From: Nocardioides bizhenqiangii
GTDB lineage: Bacteria > Actinomycetota > Actinomycetes > Propionibacteriales > Nocardioidaceae
Direction of reading: 5' to 3'
NCBI RefSeq assembly: GCF_034661235.1
Contig: NZ_CP141059.1
Coordinates: forward strand, 2,975,501 to 3,039,500
DNA: 64,000 nt
Positions 16,390 to 28,684 of the stretch are shown one piece after another; positions within the stretch are counted from its first letter, which is position 1; each line of letters starts with the position of its first letter. The position numbers and the translations under genes were made by a program. The notes beneath the pieces are model-generated. The model ran no database searches. It saw only the letters and a list, made by a program, of their open reading frames with translations, and had not been told where the DNA came from.

Positions 16390-17414
16390 ACCGGCTGCTC
16401 GCAGCCCTCGTCGCCGGCGTCCTCCTCGCCGGAAGTGCCGGGTGCAGCGAGGACCCGGACGACCCGTCCGACACGACCTCACAGCACGACCGGAAGAGCG
16501 AGCGGGCGAGCGAGCGGAAGACTGAGAAGCCTGGGGAGCCTGGGGAGCCTGGGGAGCAGGACTCCACCGCGGAGCCGAGCGGCGAGCCCCTCCCGAGCGC
16601 GCCACCCGTCACGGCCGAGTTCGTGCCGGCGACCAGTGCCCGCGAGCTCGCCGCCCGGCTGACCACCGCGGAGGACCTGGTCCGCGACCGGAGCGCGGAC
16701 GAGGACGTGCTCCAGGCCGCGGCGTTCGAGGCCCAGCTGCTCTACCGCCAGCTCGCCCGGACGCCTGCCTGGGAGCAGGTCGTGCGCAGCGGCGTACCCG
16801 AGCGCTACCGGGTCGACGTGGACGCGCACCTCACCGCCCGCCGCTCCCTGCGCAGCGTCCTGTCGACGTTGTCCGACGAGCTGCCGGCGTGGCGGATCAT
16901 CGACCCCGCCTCCACCGCCGACCTGCTGCGGTTCTACCGCGAGGGCGAGCGGACCTACGGCGTCAGCTGGGAGGTGCTGGCGGCGATCAACCTGGTCGAG
17001 ACCGGCTTCGGCAAGATCCGGGGACTGTCGACCGCGGGCGCGCAGGGACCGATGCAGTTCATCCCGTCGACGTGGGCGGCGTACGGCGAGGGCGACATCA
17101 ACGACCCCCACGACTCGATCCTGGCTGCGGCGCGCTACCTCGCCGCGAACGGCGGCGACACCGCCGCGGGCATCGAGAGCGCGCTGTACCGCTACAACAA
17201 CCACCCGGGCTACGTCGCGGGCATCCTCGCCTACGCGTCCGTCCTCCAGCGGGATCCCCGGGCCCTGCAGGGACTGGTGCGGTGGCAGATCGTCTACCTG
17301 TCGACGATCGGCGACCTGTGGCTGCCGGTCGGCTACTTCGAGACCTCACCCGTGCCCGTGCGTCAGTACGTCCGAGAACATCCCGAACGCCACCTGGGCA
17401 CCGCGACCGACTGA
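16386..17414 (+). CDS. Lipoprotein lytic transglycosylase (SLT domain)
   Basis: 342 residues from GTG 16386. The lipobox LLAGSAGC follows a short signal sequence, so the protein is exported and lipidated at Cys20. Residues ~25-85 are a charged, repetitive linker (EKPGEPGEPGEQ). The SLT/lysozyme-like domain occupies about 170-310: AAINLVETGFGKIRG with the catalytic Glu near 205, AGAQGPMQFIPSTWAAYG, and NDPHDSILAAARYLA, YNNHPGYVAGI. It should cleave the peptidoglycan glycan strand to 1,6-anhydromuropeptides during wall remodelling. Confidence 0.9.
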   Translation: MNRLLAALVAGVLLAGSAGCSEDPDDPSDTTSQHDRKSERASERKTEKPGEPGEPGEQDSTAEPSGEPLPSAPPVTAEFVPATSARELAARLTTAEDLVRDRSADEDVLQAAAFEAQLLYRQLARTPAWEQVVRSGVPERYRVDVDAHLTARRSLRSVLSTLSDELPAWRIIDPASTADLLRFYREGERTYGVSWEVLAAINLVETGFGKIRGLSTAGAQGPMQFIPSTWAAYGEGDINDPHDSILAAARYLAANGGDTAAGIESALYRYNNHPGYVAGILAYASVLQRDPRALQGLVRWQIVYLSTIGDLWLPVGYFETSPVPVRQYVREHPERHLGTATD

Positions 17415-17515
17415 GCGCAGCGACGCTGGTCGGGGAAGTCGCGCTAGCGACTGTCACGAGACCCCTGTGGAGAGAGGCCGTCGCTGTCGCACCCGCGTGG
17501 AACGATGGTCGGGCC

Positions 17516-20500
17516 GTGGACGTACTCGCCTCCCTGACCGACGACTTCCTCGAGGAGCACTTCGCCCCCGAGACGCTCGAGCGCGCCCGCGGGTACCTCG
17601 ACCGGATCGACGGGCCGCCGCACCTCCAGCAGCTGAGCGCGGGGTCGGTCACGGCGACGGCGTACGTCTACGGGTCCGCCCCCACGGCCTACCACGTCCA
17701 GCTGCACTGCGAGGTCGGCCGGCCCAGCGGGCGCAGCCGGGCGCGCACCCACGGGTGGATCTTCAGCCTCTGCACCTGTCCGGTCCGCAACATGTGCAAG
17801 CACGGCGCTGCGGTCGCCCTGAGCATGCGGGAGGGCCACGTCTCCGCCGATCGGGCGCCGGAATGGGAGCGGCGGCTGGGATCGCTCGTCGAAGACCTGT
17901 CGCGCACCGCCGACCCCGAGGTCGAGCCGTTCCCGCTCGCACTGCAGTTCACCCTCGAGCACCGCCGCGTCTACTCCTACCGCGACGAGGGGCCGCTGCT
18001 GTGCCTCCGACCGCTGCGGCCGGGCGCCAAGCAGGCGTGGATCAAGGGCGGTGCCGACTGGTCCGACATCCCCGGCGCGGTCCTGGCCCGGACGCTGCTG
18101 CCCGATCAGGCCGACGCCGTCGGCGCCCTGCACGGAGCCCTCCAGCGCCACCGCGGCTACCACGTCGCCGGCACCGCACCGACCCTCGCGCAGTTCGGAC
18201 CCCACCTCCCGAGGATGCTCCGCGCGGCGGAAGCCGCCGGTGTCGAGCTGGTCCCGGTGCCGCCGCTGGCGGCGGTGACCATCCGGGAGAAGCCGGTGGG
18301 CATGACGGCCGAGATCACGAGCGACGACACGGTGGCGCGGATGACGCTCGGCGTCGACGTCGACGGTGAGCTCTGGCGCGGTGAGCAGGTCCGGTTCCTC
18401 GGCAACGACCGGGTCGTCGCCCTCCTCCACGAGGGTCACCTGCAGATCGCCGAGCTCGACCGCGACGCCCCCACGGTCGCCCGCCGGCTCATCGAGGAAG
18501 AGCCGCTCGAGGTGCCGGCGACAGAGCTCGACGCGTTCCGGGGCCGGCTCGCCGGGTTGCTCCGGCACCTGACCGTCCGCTCCCCCGACGGGTCCGTCGA
18601 CGTGCCGGCTCCGGTGCGGCCGATCCTCGTGCTCAAGGTCACCTGGCGCTCGTCAGCGGCGGCGGACCTCGACTGGGGGTGGCGCTACGACGACCAGCGT
18701 TGCGACCTCAACAGCCGGGACCGGCTCGGCGGGCTGCGCGACCGGCGCGCCGAGGCGACCGTGCGCGACTCGGTGCCGGCCTCCCTTCTCGGACGCGACG
18801 AGGTCCGCGACGGCGACGCGCTGGAGCTCGCGATCCACGACCTCCCCCACCTCCGCGACCTGCCCGACGTCGAGGTCACCGAGGTGCAGCGGCCGGACTT
18901 CCGGGAGGCGACATCCGCGCCGGAGATCAGCTTCGACGTGGTCGAGCCGGACGACGACGCGGGCTACACCGACTGGCTGGACCTGGAGGTGACGGTCAAC
19001 GTCGAGGGTGAGCGGGTCCCGTTGCCCGACGTGATTGCCGCCCTCACCCTCGAGCACGAGTTCCTGGTCCTGCCGAGCGGGCTCTTCATCACGACCGACC
19101 GGCCGGAGTTCGACCGGCTCCGCGAGGTGGTGACGGCTGCCGCCGAGCTCCGCGAGCGCGATGGCGACCGGATCGGCGTCGGCACCCACGACCTGGGCCT
19201 GTGGGCACAGCTCGCCGAGACCGGCATCGTCGACGCCGAGGCCGCCGCGTGGGTCGCCCGGGCCCAGGCGCTGCGCGACCTGGTCGAGATCCCGCGGCCC
19301 GACGTGGTCGGGCTGACGACCGAGCTCCGGTCCTACCAGCGCGAGGGGTTCTGGTGGCTGGCCTTCCTCTGGGAGCACGGCCTCGGCGGGATCCTGGCCG
19401 ACGACATGGGGCTCGGCAAGACGCTCCAGGTGCTGGCGCTGGTCCAGCACGCGCGCCGGCGGCGCCCCGACGTCGGACCGTTCCTCGTGGTGGCTCCGAC
19501 GAGCGTGGTGACCGCGTGGGCCCACGAGGCCGAGCACCATGCGCCGGAGCTGCGGGTCGGGCTCTGCGGGCGCCGTACCGACGACGTCGCGGCGATCGCC
19601 GCCGACAGCGATGTCGTCGTGACCACCTACACGGTCCTCCGGCTGGCCCATGCCCGCTACGCCGCGGTGCCGTGGGGTGGCCTGGTGCTCGACGAGGCGC
19701 AGCAGGTCAAGAACCACCAGAGCAAGACCTACGCAGCGGTCCGCACGATCGCGGCGCCGTTCAAGCTCGCCGTCACCGGCACGCCGTTCGAGAACCGCCT
19801 CATGGAGCTGTGGGCGCTGCTGTCGATCACGGTGCCGGGGCTGTACCCCTGGCCGCGCCAGTTCAACGAACGCGTCGTCCGCCCGGTCGAGCGCGCCGGC
19901 GACCGCGTGGTGCTCGACCGGTTCCGCAGCCGGATCCGGCCGTTCCTCCTGCGCCGCACCAAGGAGCTGGTCGCCAGCGACCTGCCGCCCAAGCAGGAGC
20001 AGGTGCTCGACGTCGTGCTCGAGCCCCGGCACCGCAAGATCTACGACACCCACCTCGCCAGGGAGCGCCAGCGGATCCTCGGCCTGGTCGACGACTTCGA
20101 CCGCAACCGGGTGGCGATCTTCAGCGCGCTCACCAAGCTGCGGCAGCTCGCGCTCGACCCGGCACTGGTCGACCCGGCGCACGACGCGGTCGGGTCGGCG
20201 AAGCTCGACCTGCTGGTCGACCACCTCGAGGAGATCACCGCCGAGGGGCACCGGGCCCTGGTGTTCAGCCAGTTCACGTCGTTCCTCAGCCGGGTCCGCG
20301 ACCGGCTGGCTGCCGAGGACATCGGCGCGACCTACCTCGACGGCTCCACCCGCGACCGGGCGGCGGTGATCGACGAGTTCCGCGCCGGCGGGGCGCCGGT
20401 CTTCCTCATCTCGCTCAAGGCCGGAGGGGTCGGCCTCACCCTGACGGAGGCCGACTACGTCTTCGTGCTCGACCCCTGGTGGAACCCCGCCGCCGAGGCG

Positions 20501-20698
20501 CAGGCGGTCGACCGGGCGCACCGGATCGGCCAGACCGCCCACGTCCACGTCTACCGACTGGTCGCGAGCGACACCATCGAGGAGAAGGTGATGGAGCTCA
20601 AGGGACGCAAGGCCGAGCTGTTCGCCCGGGTCATCGACGGTCAGGGCGCGATGGCGCAGGGCATCGACGCCGACGACATCCGCGGGTTGTTTGAGTGA
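17516..20698 (+). CDS. SWIM zinc-finger SNF2-family helicase
   Basis: 1060 residues from GTG 17516. A SWIM finger (CTCPVRNMCKHG, about 86-98) comes first. A bacterial SNF2-associated region follows, then the SNF2 ATPase from about 605: motif I DDMGLGKT near 629-636, motif II DEAQ near 725, motif III TGTPFENRLMELWA. The C-terminal helicase domain has LVFSQFTSFLSRV, TYLDGSTRDR, LISLKAGGVGLTLTEADYV and the arginine-finger motif QAVDRAHRIGQT. SWIM-SNF2 proteins are ATP-driven DNA translocases; the bacterial role is unclear, perhaps DNA repair or defence. The 100 nt before it contain only REP-like remnants. Confidence 0.93.
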   Translation: MDVLASLTDDFLEEHFAPETLERARGYLDRIDGPPHLQQLSAGSVTATAYVYGSAPTAYHVQLHCEVGRPSGRSRARTHGWIFSLCTCPVRNMCKHGAAVALSMREGHVSADRAPEWERRLGSLVEDLSRTADPEVEPFPLALQFTLEHRRVYSYRDEGPLLCLRPLRPGAKQAWIKGGADWSDIPGAVLARTLLPDQADAVGALHGALQRHRGYHVAGTAPTLAQFGPHLPRMLRAAEAAGVELVPVPPLAAVTIREKPVGMTAEITSDDTVARMTLGVDVDGELWRGEQVRFLGNDRVVALLHEGHLQIAELDRDAPTVARRLIEEEPLEVPATELDAFRGRLAGLLRHLTVRSPDGSVDVPAPVRPILVLKVTWRSSAAADLDWGWRYDDQRCDLNSRDRLGGLRDRRAEATVRDSVPASLLGRDEVRDGDALELAIHDLPHLRDLPDVEVTEVQRPDFREATSAPEISFDVVEPDDDAGYTDWLDLEVTVNVEGERVPLPDVIAALTLEHEFLVLPSGLFITTDRPEFDRLREVVTAAAELRERDGDRIGVGTHDLGLWAQLAETGIVDAEAAAWVARAQALRDLVEIPRPDVVGLTTELRSYQREGFWWLAFLWEHGLGGILADDMGLGKTLQVLALVQHARRRRPDVGPFLVVAPTSVVTAWAHEAEHHAPELRVGLCGRRTDDVAAIAADSDVVVTTYTVLRLAHARYAAVPWGGLVLDEAQQVKNHQSKTYAAVRTIAAPFKLAVTGTPFENRLMELWALLSITVPGLYPWPRQFNERVVRPVERAGDRVVLDRFRSRIRPFLLRRTKELVASDLPPKQEQVLDVVLEPRHRKIYDTHLARERQRILGLVDDFDRNRVAIFSALTKLRQLALDPALVDPAHDAVGSAKLDLLVDHLEEITAEGHRALVFSQFTSFLSRVRDRLAAEDIGATYLDGSTRDRAAVIDEFRAGGAPVFLISLKAGGVGLTLTEADYVFVLDPWWNPAAEAQAVDRAHRIGQTAHVHVYRLVASDTIEEKVMELKGRKAELFARVIDGQGAMAQGIDADDIRGLFE

Positions 20699-20785
20699 GC
20701 AGCGACTCGGCGACGAAGGAGCCGAGGCGGGTGGCGAACGAAGGTCGAGTAGCGCCGCGGGTGAGGAACGAACCCGCGATGGCGC

Positions 20786-20930
20786 GTATCGAGACCCGGT
20801 GACATGACCGCTAGCGGTGAGCGGACACAGTTGCGGCGTCTCGATACATCTTCGCTCGTGCCTCGCGACAGACCGCCTGGCGGCTCGGGCTACTCGACGA
20901 GCGGAGCCCGCTCGGGCTACTCGACGAGCG
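20786..20930. repeat. Intergenic palindromic/direct repeat cluster
   Basis: Between convergent genes. GTATCGAGAC (20786-20795) pairs with GTCTCGATAC (20838-20847). GCTCGGGCTACTCGACGAG plus CG is present twice (20883-20903 and 20910-20930, period 27). The GAGACC/CTCGA pieces belong to the same repeat style as 10829, 33212 and 47680. The rest of 20699-20935 shows no gene. Confidence 0.65.
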
Positions 20931-20935
20931 AAGGA

Positions 20936-21376
20936 CTACCGGTTCCAGTCGGTGCCGGGCGGCTTCGCCTCGAGCCACGCCTGGAAGCCGGTGAGGGAGG
21001 CCGGGCTCATCGCCAGCTCCACCTCGCCCGCGGGCGAGGCGCACCGGATCACGACGTGGTCGGGATAGAGCGACGCCTGCTCGGCGCCCAGCGGTTCGCG
21101 ACGGCCGTCGTAGGCCAGCTGCTCGCGGAACCAGACGCGCTTCGGCTTGGGCCACAGCGTGAAGATCCGGAACCACTCGAGCTTCTCGCCCGAGTAGCGC
21201 CCCATGCCGAGCACCCAGCCGCGGCCGGACGGCGCCGGATCGAGGCGGTGGCTCAGCTCGAACGTCCCGCCGTGGCGGGCCAGGAGCCGCCGACGGACGA
21301 CCAGGCCGACGCCGTACACCAGGAGCAGGAGCAGCACGATGCCCGAGACATCGAGCAGCCACTCCCACCAAGCCAT
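20936..21376 (-). CDS. DUF2550 membrane protein
   Basis: 146 residues. One N-terminal membrane helix (LDVSGIVLLLLLVYGVGLVVR) is followed by a cytosolic PH-like beta domain (FELSHRLDPAPSGRGWVLGMGRYSG, WFRIFTLWPKPKRVWFRE, DHVVIRCASPAGEVELAMS). The DUF2550 family lies directly after atpC throughout actinobacteria, as here (12 nt gap). Its function is unknown; the constant position suggests a link to ATP synthase or to the operon's membrane context. Confidence 0.88.
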   Translation of the reverse strand: MAWWEWLLDVSGIVLLLLLVYGVGLVVRRRLLARHGGTFELSHRLDPAPSGRGWVLGMGRYSGEKLEWFRIFTLWPKPKRVWFREQLAYDGRREPLGAEQASLYPDHVVIRCASPAGEVELAMSPASLTGFQAWLEAKPPGTDWNR

Positions 21377-21387
21377 CGACGTAGCAG

Positions 21388-21828
21388 CTAGTGGCTGGAG
21401 CTGACGGAGCCTGAGGAGACCTTCTCGGCAGCGCGGAGCCGCGCCTCGGCACGTCGCACCCGGCGCTCCGCCTCGTTGTTGGCGCCGATGAGACCGCGCG
21501 CCTCCTCGAGCTCGGCCTTGGCCTTGTCGACGTGGACGTCCTCACCGAGCTCGATGTGCTCGGAGAGGATCGACACCCGGTTGTTGGCCACGGAGAGGAA
21601 CCCGCCGTCGACGGCAGCGACGACCACGTCGTCGGTGTCCTCGACCTGGATCTCGACAACGGCTGGGGCGAGCAGCGATAGCGTCGGCGCGTGGTCGCGC
21701 AGGACACCGATGTCGCCCTCGGTCGTCCGCGCGATCACCATCGCCGCGTCACCGGACCACACCGTGCGGTCCGCTGCGACGAGCTCGACGTGCAGCGCCT
21801 CGGTCTCAGCGCCCGTTCGGTCAGCCAT
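21388..21828 (-). CDS. atpC: ATP synthase F1 subunit epsilon
   Basis: 146 residues. The N-terminal beta sandwich (LHVELVAADRTVWSGDAAMVIARTT, GDIGVLRDHAPTLSLLAP) and the C-terminal helical hairpin (KAKAELEEARGLIGANNEAERRV) form the central-stalk subunit that couples rotation and inhibits ATP hydrolysis. The C-terminal Ser-rich tail is longer than in mycobacteria. Its ATG follows the atpD stop by 1 nt. Last gene of the synthase set proper. Confidence 0.96.
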   Translation of the reverse strand: MADRTGAETEALHVELVAADRTVWSGDAAMVIARTTEGDIGVLRDHAPTLSLLAPAVVEIQVEDTDDVVVAAVDGGFLSVANNRVSILSEHIELGEDVHVDKAKAELEEARGLIGANNEAERRVRRAEARLRAAEKVSSGSVSSSH

Positions 21829-21829
21829 G

Positions 21830-23296
<1,467 letters not shown>

Positions 23297-23319
23297 TCAG
23301 TACTTCGTGGGTCGGTCGG

Positions 23320-24237
23320 TCAGTCGTTCGCAGCGGCTTGAGCGTCGGCCAGCGCGTTCACGCCACCCACGATCTCGCTGATCTCCTGGGTGATGCCAGC
23401 CTGGCGGGCCTGGTTGGCGATACGCGTGAGCTTCTTGATGAGCTCGTCGGCGTTGTCGGTCGCGGCCTTCATGGCCTTCTGCCGGGCAGCCAGCTCGGAA
23501 GCGGCGGCCTGGAGCAGGCTGTAGAAGATCCGGCTCTGGACGTACTGCGGCAGCAGCCCGTCGAGCACCTGTCCGGCCGACGGCTCGAACTCGTACAGCG
23601 GCAGCAGGTCGGCCTCGTCCGGGGCCTCCTCGCCCTCGACGACCTCCAGCGGCAGCAGGCGGATGGCGGTCGGCTCCTGCACCAGCATCGAGCGGAACCG
23701 GGTGTAGACGATGTGGACCTCGTCCACGTCGCCCTCCTCGCCCTGCTCCTTGAGGAACGCCTCGATGAGGGCCTTCCCGATCTCCGCGGCGCTGTCGTAG
23801 GTCGGCTGGTCGGAGAACCCGGTCCAGGACTCGACGAACTTCCGGTCGCGGAACTTGAAGTAGGCCTCTGCCTTCCGGCCGGCGAGGAACCACTCGATCT
23901 CCTTGCCCTCGTCCCGCAGCCGTCCGGCGAGCCGCTCGGACTCCTTGAGCACGCTCGACGAGTACGCACCGGCGAGACCGCGGTCGCTCGTGATCACGAG
24001 CACCGCCGCCCGCTTCGGGTTCTCCTCCTCGCGCGTCAGCGGGTGGTCGACGTTGGAGAACGTCGCGACCGCCGACACCGCCCGGGTGAGCTCCCGCGCG
24101 TACGGCGCGGCCTGCTGTGCTCGCTGCTGCGCCTTGATGATGCGGGACGCAGCGATGAGCTCCATGGCGCGCGTGATCTTCTTCATCGACTCCGTCGACT
24201 TGATCCGCGCGCGGTACTCCCGCAGCGATACTGCCAT
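23320..24237 (-). CDS. atpG: ATP synthase F1 subunit gamma
   Basis: 305 residues, the rotor shaft. N-terminal coiled-coil [31 protein letters not shown] and the C-terminal [20 protein letters not shown]...[20 protein letters not shown] form the antiparallel coil. A Rossmann-like middle ([15 protein letters not shown]) follows the family. An actinobacterial loop is visible ([20 protein letters not shown], near 215), the region where mycobacterial gamma carries a specific insertion. It lies 9 nt after atpA. Confidence 0.97.
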   Translation of the reverse strand: MAVSLREYRARIKSTESMKKITRAMELIAASRIIKAQQRAQQAAPYARELTRAVSAVATFSNVDHPLTREEENPKRAAVLVITSDRGLAGAYSSSVLKESERLAGRLRDEGKEIEWFLAGRKAEAYFKFRDRKFVESWTGFSDQPTYDSAAEIGKALIEAFLKEQGEEGDVDEVHIVYTRFRSMLVQEPTAIRLLPLEVVEGEEAPDEADLLPLYEFEPSAGQVLDGLLPQYVQSRIFYSLLQAAASELAARQKAMKAATDNADELIKKLTRIANQARQAGITQEISEIVGGVNALADAQAAAND

Positions 24238-24246
24238 GGCTTTTCC

Positions 24247-25884
24247 TCAGCCTCGCTTCTGCTTGACGATCTGCTCCTGCTCGAGCTCGTCGTCCTCCAT
24301 CGCCTCGGCCTCGGGTTCGTGGCCGACCTTGATGCTGCCGCCCTCCGAGGTCTCGAACTGGTCGAGGAAGGAGTCGTACGCCGCAGCGACGCCGTCCTCG
24401 TCCTCGAACTTCTGCGACTCCCGGATCCCGGCCAGCAGTCCCTCGTGCGAGCGCCGCAGGTAGTCGAGGAACTCGTGCTCGAACCGCAGCACGTCCTCGG
24501 TCGGGACCTTGTCGAGCCGGCCGCTGGTGCCAAGCCACAGCGACACGGTCATCTCCGGCAGCGGGTAGGGGCTGTAGGCGGGCTGCTTCAGCAGTGCCAT
24601 CAGCCGCTGCCCACGGGCCAGCTGCTGGCGGGAGGCGGCGTCGAGGTCGGACGCGAACATCGCGAACGCCTCCATCGCGCGGTACTGCGCCAGGTCGACC
24701 TTGAGCGAGCCGGTGACGGCCTTCATCGCCTTGGTCATGGCCGCGCCGCCCACGCGGGACACCGAGATGCCGACGTCGATCGCGGGCCGCTGGTTGGCGG
24801 CGAACAGGTCGGACTGCAGGAAGATCTGGCCGTCCGTGATCGAGATGACGTTGGTCGGGATGTACGCCGAGACGTCGTTGGCCTTGGTCTCGATGATCGG
24901 CAGGCCCGTCATCGAACCGGCACCCAGGTCGTCGGAGAGCTTCGCGCAGCGCTCGAGCAGCCGGGAGTGCAGGTAGAAGACGTCACCCGGGTAGGCCTCG
25001 CGGCCCGGCGGACGGCGCAGCAGGAGCGACACGGCACGGTAGGCCTCGGCCTGCTTGGTCAGGTCGTCGAACACGATGAGGACGTGCTTGCCGTCGTACA
25101 TCCAGTGCTGGCCGATCGCCGAGCCGGTGTAGGGGGCGAGGTACTTGAAGCCCGCCGAGTCCGACGCCGGCGAGGCGACGATCGTCGTGTACTCCAGCGC
25201 GCCGGCCTCTTCGAGCGCACCACGCACGGCGGCGATGGTCGAGCCCTTCTGACCGATCGCGACGTAGATGCAGCGCACCTGCTTCTCGGGGTCGCCGGAC
25301 TCCCAGTTCTGCCGCTGGTTGATGATCGTGTCGATCGCGACCGTGGTCTTGCCGGTCGAGCGGTCGCCGATGATCAGCTGACGCTGGCCACGCCCGATCG
25401 GGGTCATCGCGTCGATCGCCTTGATGCCGGTGGCGAGCGGCTCGTGGACCGACTTGCGCGCCATCACGCCGGGCGCCTGCAGCTCGAGGATGCGGCGACC
25501 CTCGGCCTCGATCTCGCCCATGCCGTCGATCGGGGTGCCGAGCGGGTCGATCACCCGACCCATGAAGCCGTCGCCGATCGGGACGGAGAGCACCTCGCCG
25601 GTGCGGCGGACCGTCTGGCCCTCCTCGATCCCGGCGAAGTCACCGAGGACGACGACACCGATCTCGCGCTCGTCGAGGTTGAGGGCGAGACCACGGGTGC
25701 CGTCCTCGAACTCCAGGAGCTCGTTGGCCATCGCGGACGGCAGGCCGCTCACGCGGGCGATGCCGTCACCGGCGGAGGCGACGGTGCCGACCTCCTCCTT
25801 GCTCGCCGCGCCCGGCTCGTAGTCGGCGACGTACTTGTTGAGGGCGTCGCGGATCTCGTCCGGACGGATGGAGAGTTCTGTCAT
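24247..25884 (-). CDS. atpA: ATP synthase F1 subunit alpha
   Basis: 545 residues, the regulatory nucleotide-binding subunit. Walker A GDRSTGKT is at 173-180 and the arginine finger lies in the [14 protein letters not shown] region. The C-terminus is extended by about 35 acidic/charged residues beyond the usual end ([20 protein letters not shown]), a feature of actinobacterial alpha subunits that in mycobacteria suppresses ATP hydrolysis (established knowledge). That this tail does the same is inferred. Confidence 0.98.
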   Translation of the reverse strand: MTELSIRPDEIRDALNKYVADYEPGAASKEEVGTVASAGDGIARVSGLPSAMANELLEFEDGTRGLALNLDEREIGVVVLGDFAGIEEGQTVRRTGEVLSVPIGDGFMGRVIDPLGTPIDGMGEIEAEGRRILELQAPGVMARKSVHEPLATGIKAIDAMTPIGRGQRQLIIGDRSTGKTTVAIDTIINQRQNWESGDPEKQVRCIYVAIGQKGSTIAAVRGALEEAGALEYTTIVASPASDSAGFKYLAPYTGSAIGQHWMYDGKHVLIVFDDLTKQAEAYRAVSLLLRRPPGREAYPGDVFYLHSRLLERCAKLSDDLGAGSMTGLPIIETKANDVSAYIPTNVISITDGQIFLQSDLFAANQRPAIDVGISVSRVGGAAMTKAMKAVTGSLKVDLAQYRAMEAFAMFASDLDAASRQQLARGQRLMALLKQPAYSPYPLPEMTVSLWLGTSGRLDKVPTEDVLRFEHEFLDYLRRSHEGLLAGIRESQKFEDEDGVAAAYDSFLDQFETSEGGSIKVGHEPEAEAMEDDELEQEQIVKQKRG

Positions 25885-25937
25885 CGGAAGTCGCCTTCTC
25901 TCTTCTCTGCTCTAAGTCTCGTAGTCAGGGGTGCCGG

Positions 25938-26728
25938 TCAGCCGGCGAGCTTGCGGCGGGCCGCGTCGAGGCGGCTGGCGATGGTGCCGTCGATGACGTC
26001 GCCGCCGATCTCGACCTTGACGCCTCCGATGACGTCGGGGTCGACGACGACGTTGAGGTGCACGGGGCGGCCGTACTGGGCGGTCAGTGCCTCGGACAGC
26101 CGCCGGGCCTCGTCGTCGCTGAGCGGCTGGGCAACCCAGACCGTCGCGACGTCGCGGTCGTGGACGTCGGCGGCGACCTTCTCGAACTCCTCCAGCGCGA
26201 CGGCGACGCTGCGGTGACTGCCGGTCAGCGCCTGCTTCACCAGGAGGATGGTGGCCGGGAGCGCCTTGCCGTCGAGCAGGCTGTCCACCAGCGCCGCCTT
26301 GTCCGACGCGCTGCGAGCGTGGTCCGACAGGGCGTTGCGGAGGTCGGCGCTGTCGTTGACCAGGGTCCGCACCGCGAACAGCTCGTCGACGACCTGGTCC
26401 GCGCTGTTCCGCGAGGAACGGACCGCCGCCACGACGCCGACGTACTCGAGCGCATCGGCGAGGTCACGGGAGCGCGTCCACCGACGGCTCACTGCGTCCT
26501 TGAGCAGCTCGAGCGTCGCCGCGTCGACCTTGCCGTCGTAGAGCTCCGAGACCAGCCCGACCTTGGCCTCGCTCGGGAGGGCGAAGTCGGTGGCGAACCG
26601 CCGCAACGCACCTTCCGAGCGGAGGTTCGCCGCGACCGCGAACAGGTCGTCGGCGACGGTGGCCGACCCTTCGACCCGGTCGACCAGCGCGGCTACGGCT
26701 TCGGTGGACGCCGCTCGGAACGACAGCA

Positions 26729-26729
<1 letters not shown>
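25938..26729 (-). CDS. atpH: ATP synthase subunit delta
   Basis: 263 residues, linking the peripheral stalk to the top of F1. It is longer than the E. coli protein (about 177) because of an N-terminal helical extension, but it is not fused to a b-type subunit as in mycobacteria. The C-terminal conserved part is VNDSADLRNALSDHARSASDK ... GRPVHLNVVVDPDVIGGVKVEIGGDVIDGT. Its ATG overlaps the atpF stop by one base. Confidence 0.94.
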
Positions 26730-27307
<578 letters not shown>

Positions 27308-27346
27308 CTAGTGGATGCGGTCGTGATGGCCTGGGCTGGACGAGCC

Positions 27347-27550
27347 CTAAAGGACGAACGCGAGCGCGATACCGATGATGGCGAGCGCCTCGGCGAGTGC
27401 GAATCCGAGGATCGCGATCGACTGCAGACGGCTCTGTGCCTCCGGCTGGCGGGCAACGCCGTTGATGTACGCGGCGAAGATGAGACCGATCGCGATGCCC
27501 GGGCCGATGGCGGCCAGGCCGTAGCCGATCATGTTTGCGGAGCCTTCCAC
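27347..27550 (-). CDS. atpE: ATP synthase Fo subunit c
   Basis: 67 residues in a helical hairpin. GTG 27550 is chosen because AGGAAGAAG sits just before it; ATG 27532 is internal. Helix 1 has [19 protein letters not shown], the polar loop is RQPE (34-37), and the proton-binding carboxylate is Glu54 (FALAEALAI). It forms the rotor ring and is the target of diarylquinoline drugs in mycobacteria. Confidence 0.96.
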   Translation of the reverse strand: MEGSANMIGYGLAAIGPGIAIGLIFAAYINGVARQPEAQSRLQSIAILGFALAEALAIIGIALAFVL

Positions 27551-27606
27551 GGCTTCTTCCTTTCGGTTGTTACTGCATAGTGGGACAAGTCGGTGCTGGA
27601 CCAGGA

Positions 27607-28401
27607 CTAGTGCTCGTCGGAGAGCGCACCCTGGATGTACATGGCGTTGAGCAGCGTGAAGACGTAGGCCTGCAGGAACTGGACCAGCATCTCGAGGAAG
27701 CTGACCGCGATCGCGAGGACCCAGGCCAGCGGACCGGCGACGTAGCCGATGCCGCCCTGCTCGATCAGGTAGAGGCCACCGGTCGCGAAGAGGACGAGCA
27801 GGATGTGGCCGGCGAACATGTTGCAGAACAGACGCAGCGCCAGCGTGACCGGCCGCACCAGGATGTTGGAGAAGAACTCCAGCGGGACCAGGAGCGGGTA
27901 CATCACCGGACTGACGCCCGACGGCACGCACTGGACCTTCAGGTAGCCGATGAAGCCGTGCTTGGCGATGCCGACGGCGTTGTAGATGATCCATGACAGG
28001 CCTGCGAGCGCGTAGGCCATGCCGGCCCGGCTGAAGGTCGGGAACTGGAAGAACGGGAGGCTGGCGAACAGGTTGTTGACCAGGATGAAGAAGAAGACGG
28101 TCACCAGGTAGGGCACGAACTTCTGGAAGTCGCGGCTGCCGATGATGTCGCGACCCACGCTGTTGCGGACGAAGCCGTAGGCCCCTTCGCCGGCGAACTG
28201 CAGCCTGCCGGGGACCAGCGAGCGCTGACGGGCGGCGACGTAGAGGAGCGCGAAGACGAGCAGCGCCGCGACGAGCAGCTGCAGCATCGGCTTGGTGACG
28301 CCGAAGCCGGCGATCTCGAACACCGGCGGCAGCTCGAAGATGGCCGGGCCCGGCGCGTGGAACTCCTCCGCGGAAACGGTGGCTTCGGTGGCTACGTTCA
28401 T
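27607..28401 (-). CDS. atpB: ATP synthase Fo subunit a
   Basis: 264 residues with five to six membrane helices. The essential Arg lies in [30 protein letters not shown] and [12 protein letters not shown] are typical. ATG 28401 has a strong ribosome site (AAGGAG). The Fo genes run atpB-atpE-atpF. Confidence 0.96.
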   Translation of the reverse strand: MNVATEATVSAEEFHAPGPAIFELPPVFEIAGFGVTKPMLQLLVAALLVFALLYVAARQRSLVPGRLQFAGEGAYGFVRNSVGRDIIGSRDFQKFVPYLVTVFFFILVNNLFASLPFFQFPTFSRAGMAYALAGLSWIIYNAVGIAKHGFIGYLKVQCVPSGVSPVMYPLLVPLEFFSNILVRPVTLALRLFCNMFAGHILLVLFATGGLYLIEQGGIGYVAGPLAWVLAIAVSFLEMLVQFLQAYVFTLLNAMYIQGALSDEH

Positions 28402-28414
28402 CACCGGAGTCTCC

Positions 28415-28654
28415 TTACTCGTCGTTCTGCTGTGGGTCCTGCGGGTGCCGCGCTGCTGGGTCGGGCCGGAAGCGGGCAAAAGTCATGTAGATCCCGAAAC
28501 CCGCGCCCGCAATGATGCCGACGGCCACCAGGTAACGGGTGCCCAGCCACTGGTCGGCCAACCACCCCAGGAACCCGTAGAACGCGACCCCGGCCACGAT
28601 GTAGCCGAATGCATGCCACGGATCGCCCTTCGGCTGCTCCTCGGGCTGACTCAT
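28415..28654 (-). CDS. AtpZ/AtpI-like small membrane protein
   Basis: 79 residues with two membrane helices (FGYIVAGVAFYGFLGWLADQWLG and LVAVGIIAGAGFGIYMTFARF). The GWLADQWLG motif is typical of the AtpZ/AtpI group, small proteins encoded at the head of atp operons and implicated in Mg uptake or ATP-synthase assembly. It ends 13 nt before the atpB start. Confidence 0.8.
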   Translation of the reverse strand: MSQPEEQPKGDPWHAFGYIVAGVAFYGFLGWLADQWLGTRYLVAVGIIAGAGFGIYMTFARFRPDPAARHPQDPQQNDE

Positions 28655-28684
28655 CGCGCCCCGGACAATAGCAGGGGGTCGACG

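Noticed and set aside
18653..20548. A 631-codon open frame antisense to the SNF2 helicase
   Set aside because: Shadow of third-position GC bias; no recognisable domain.
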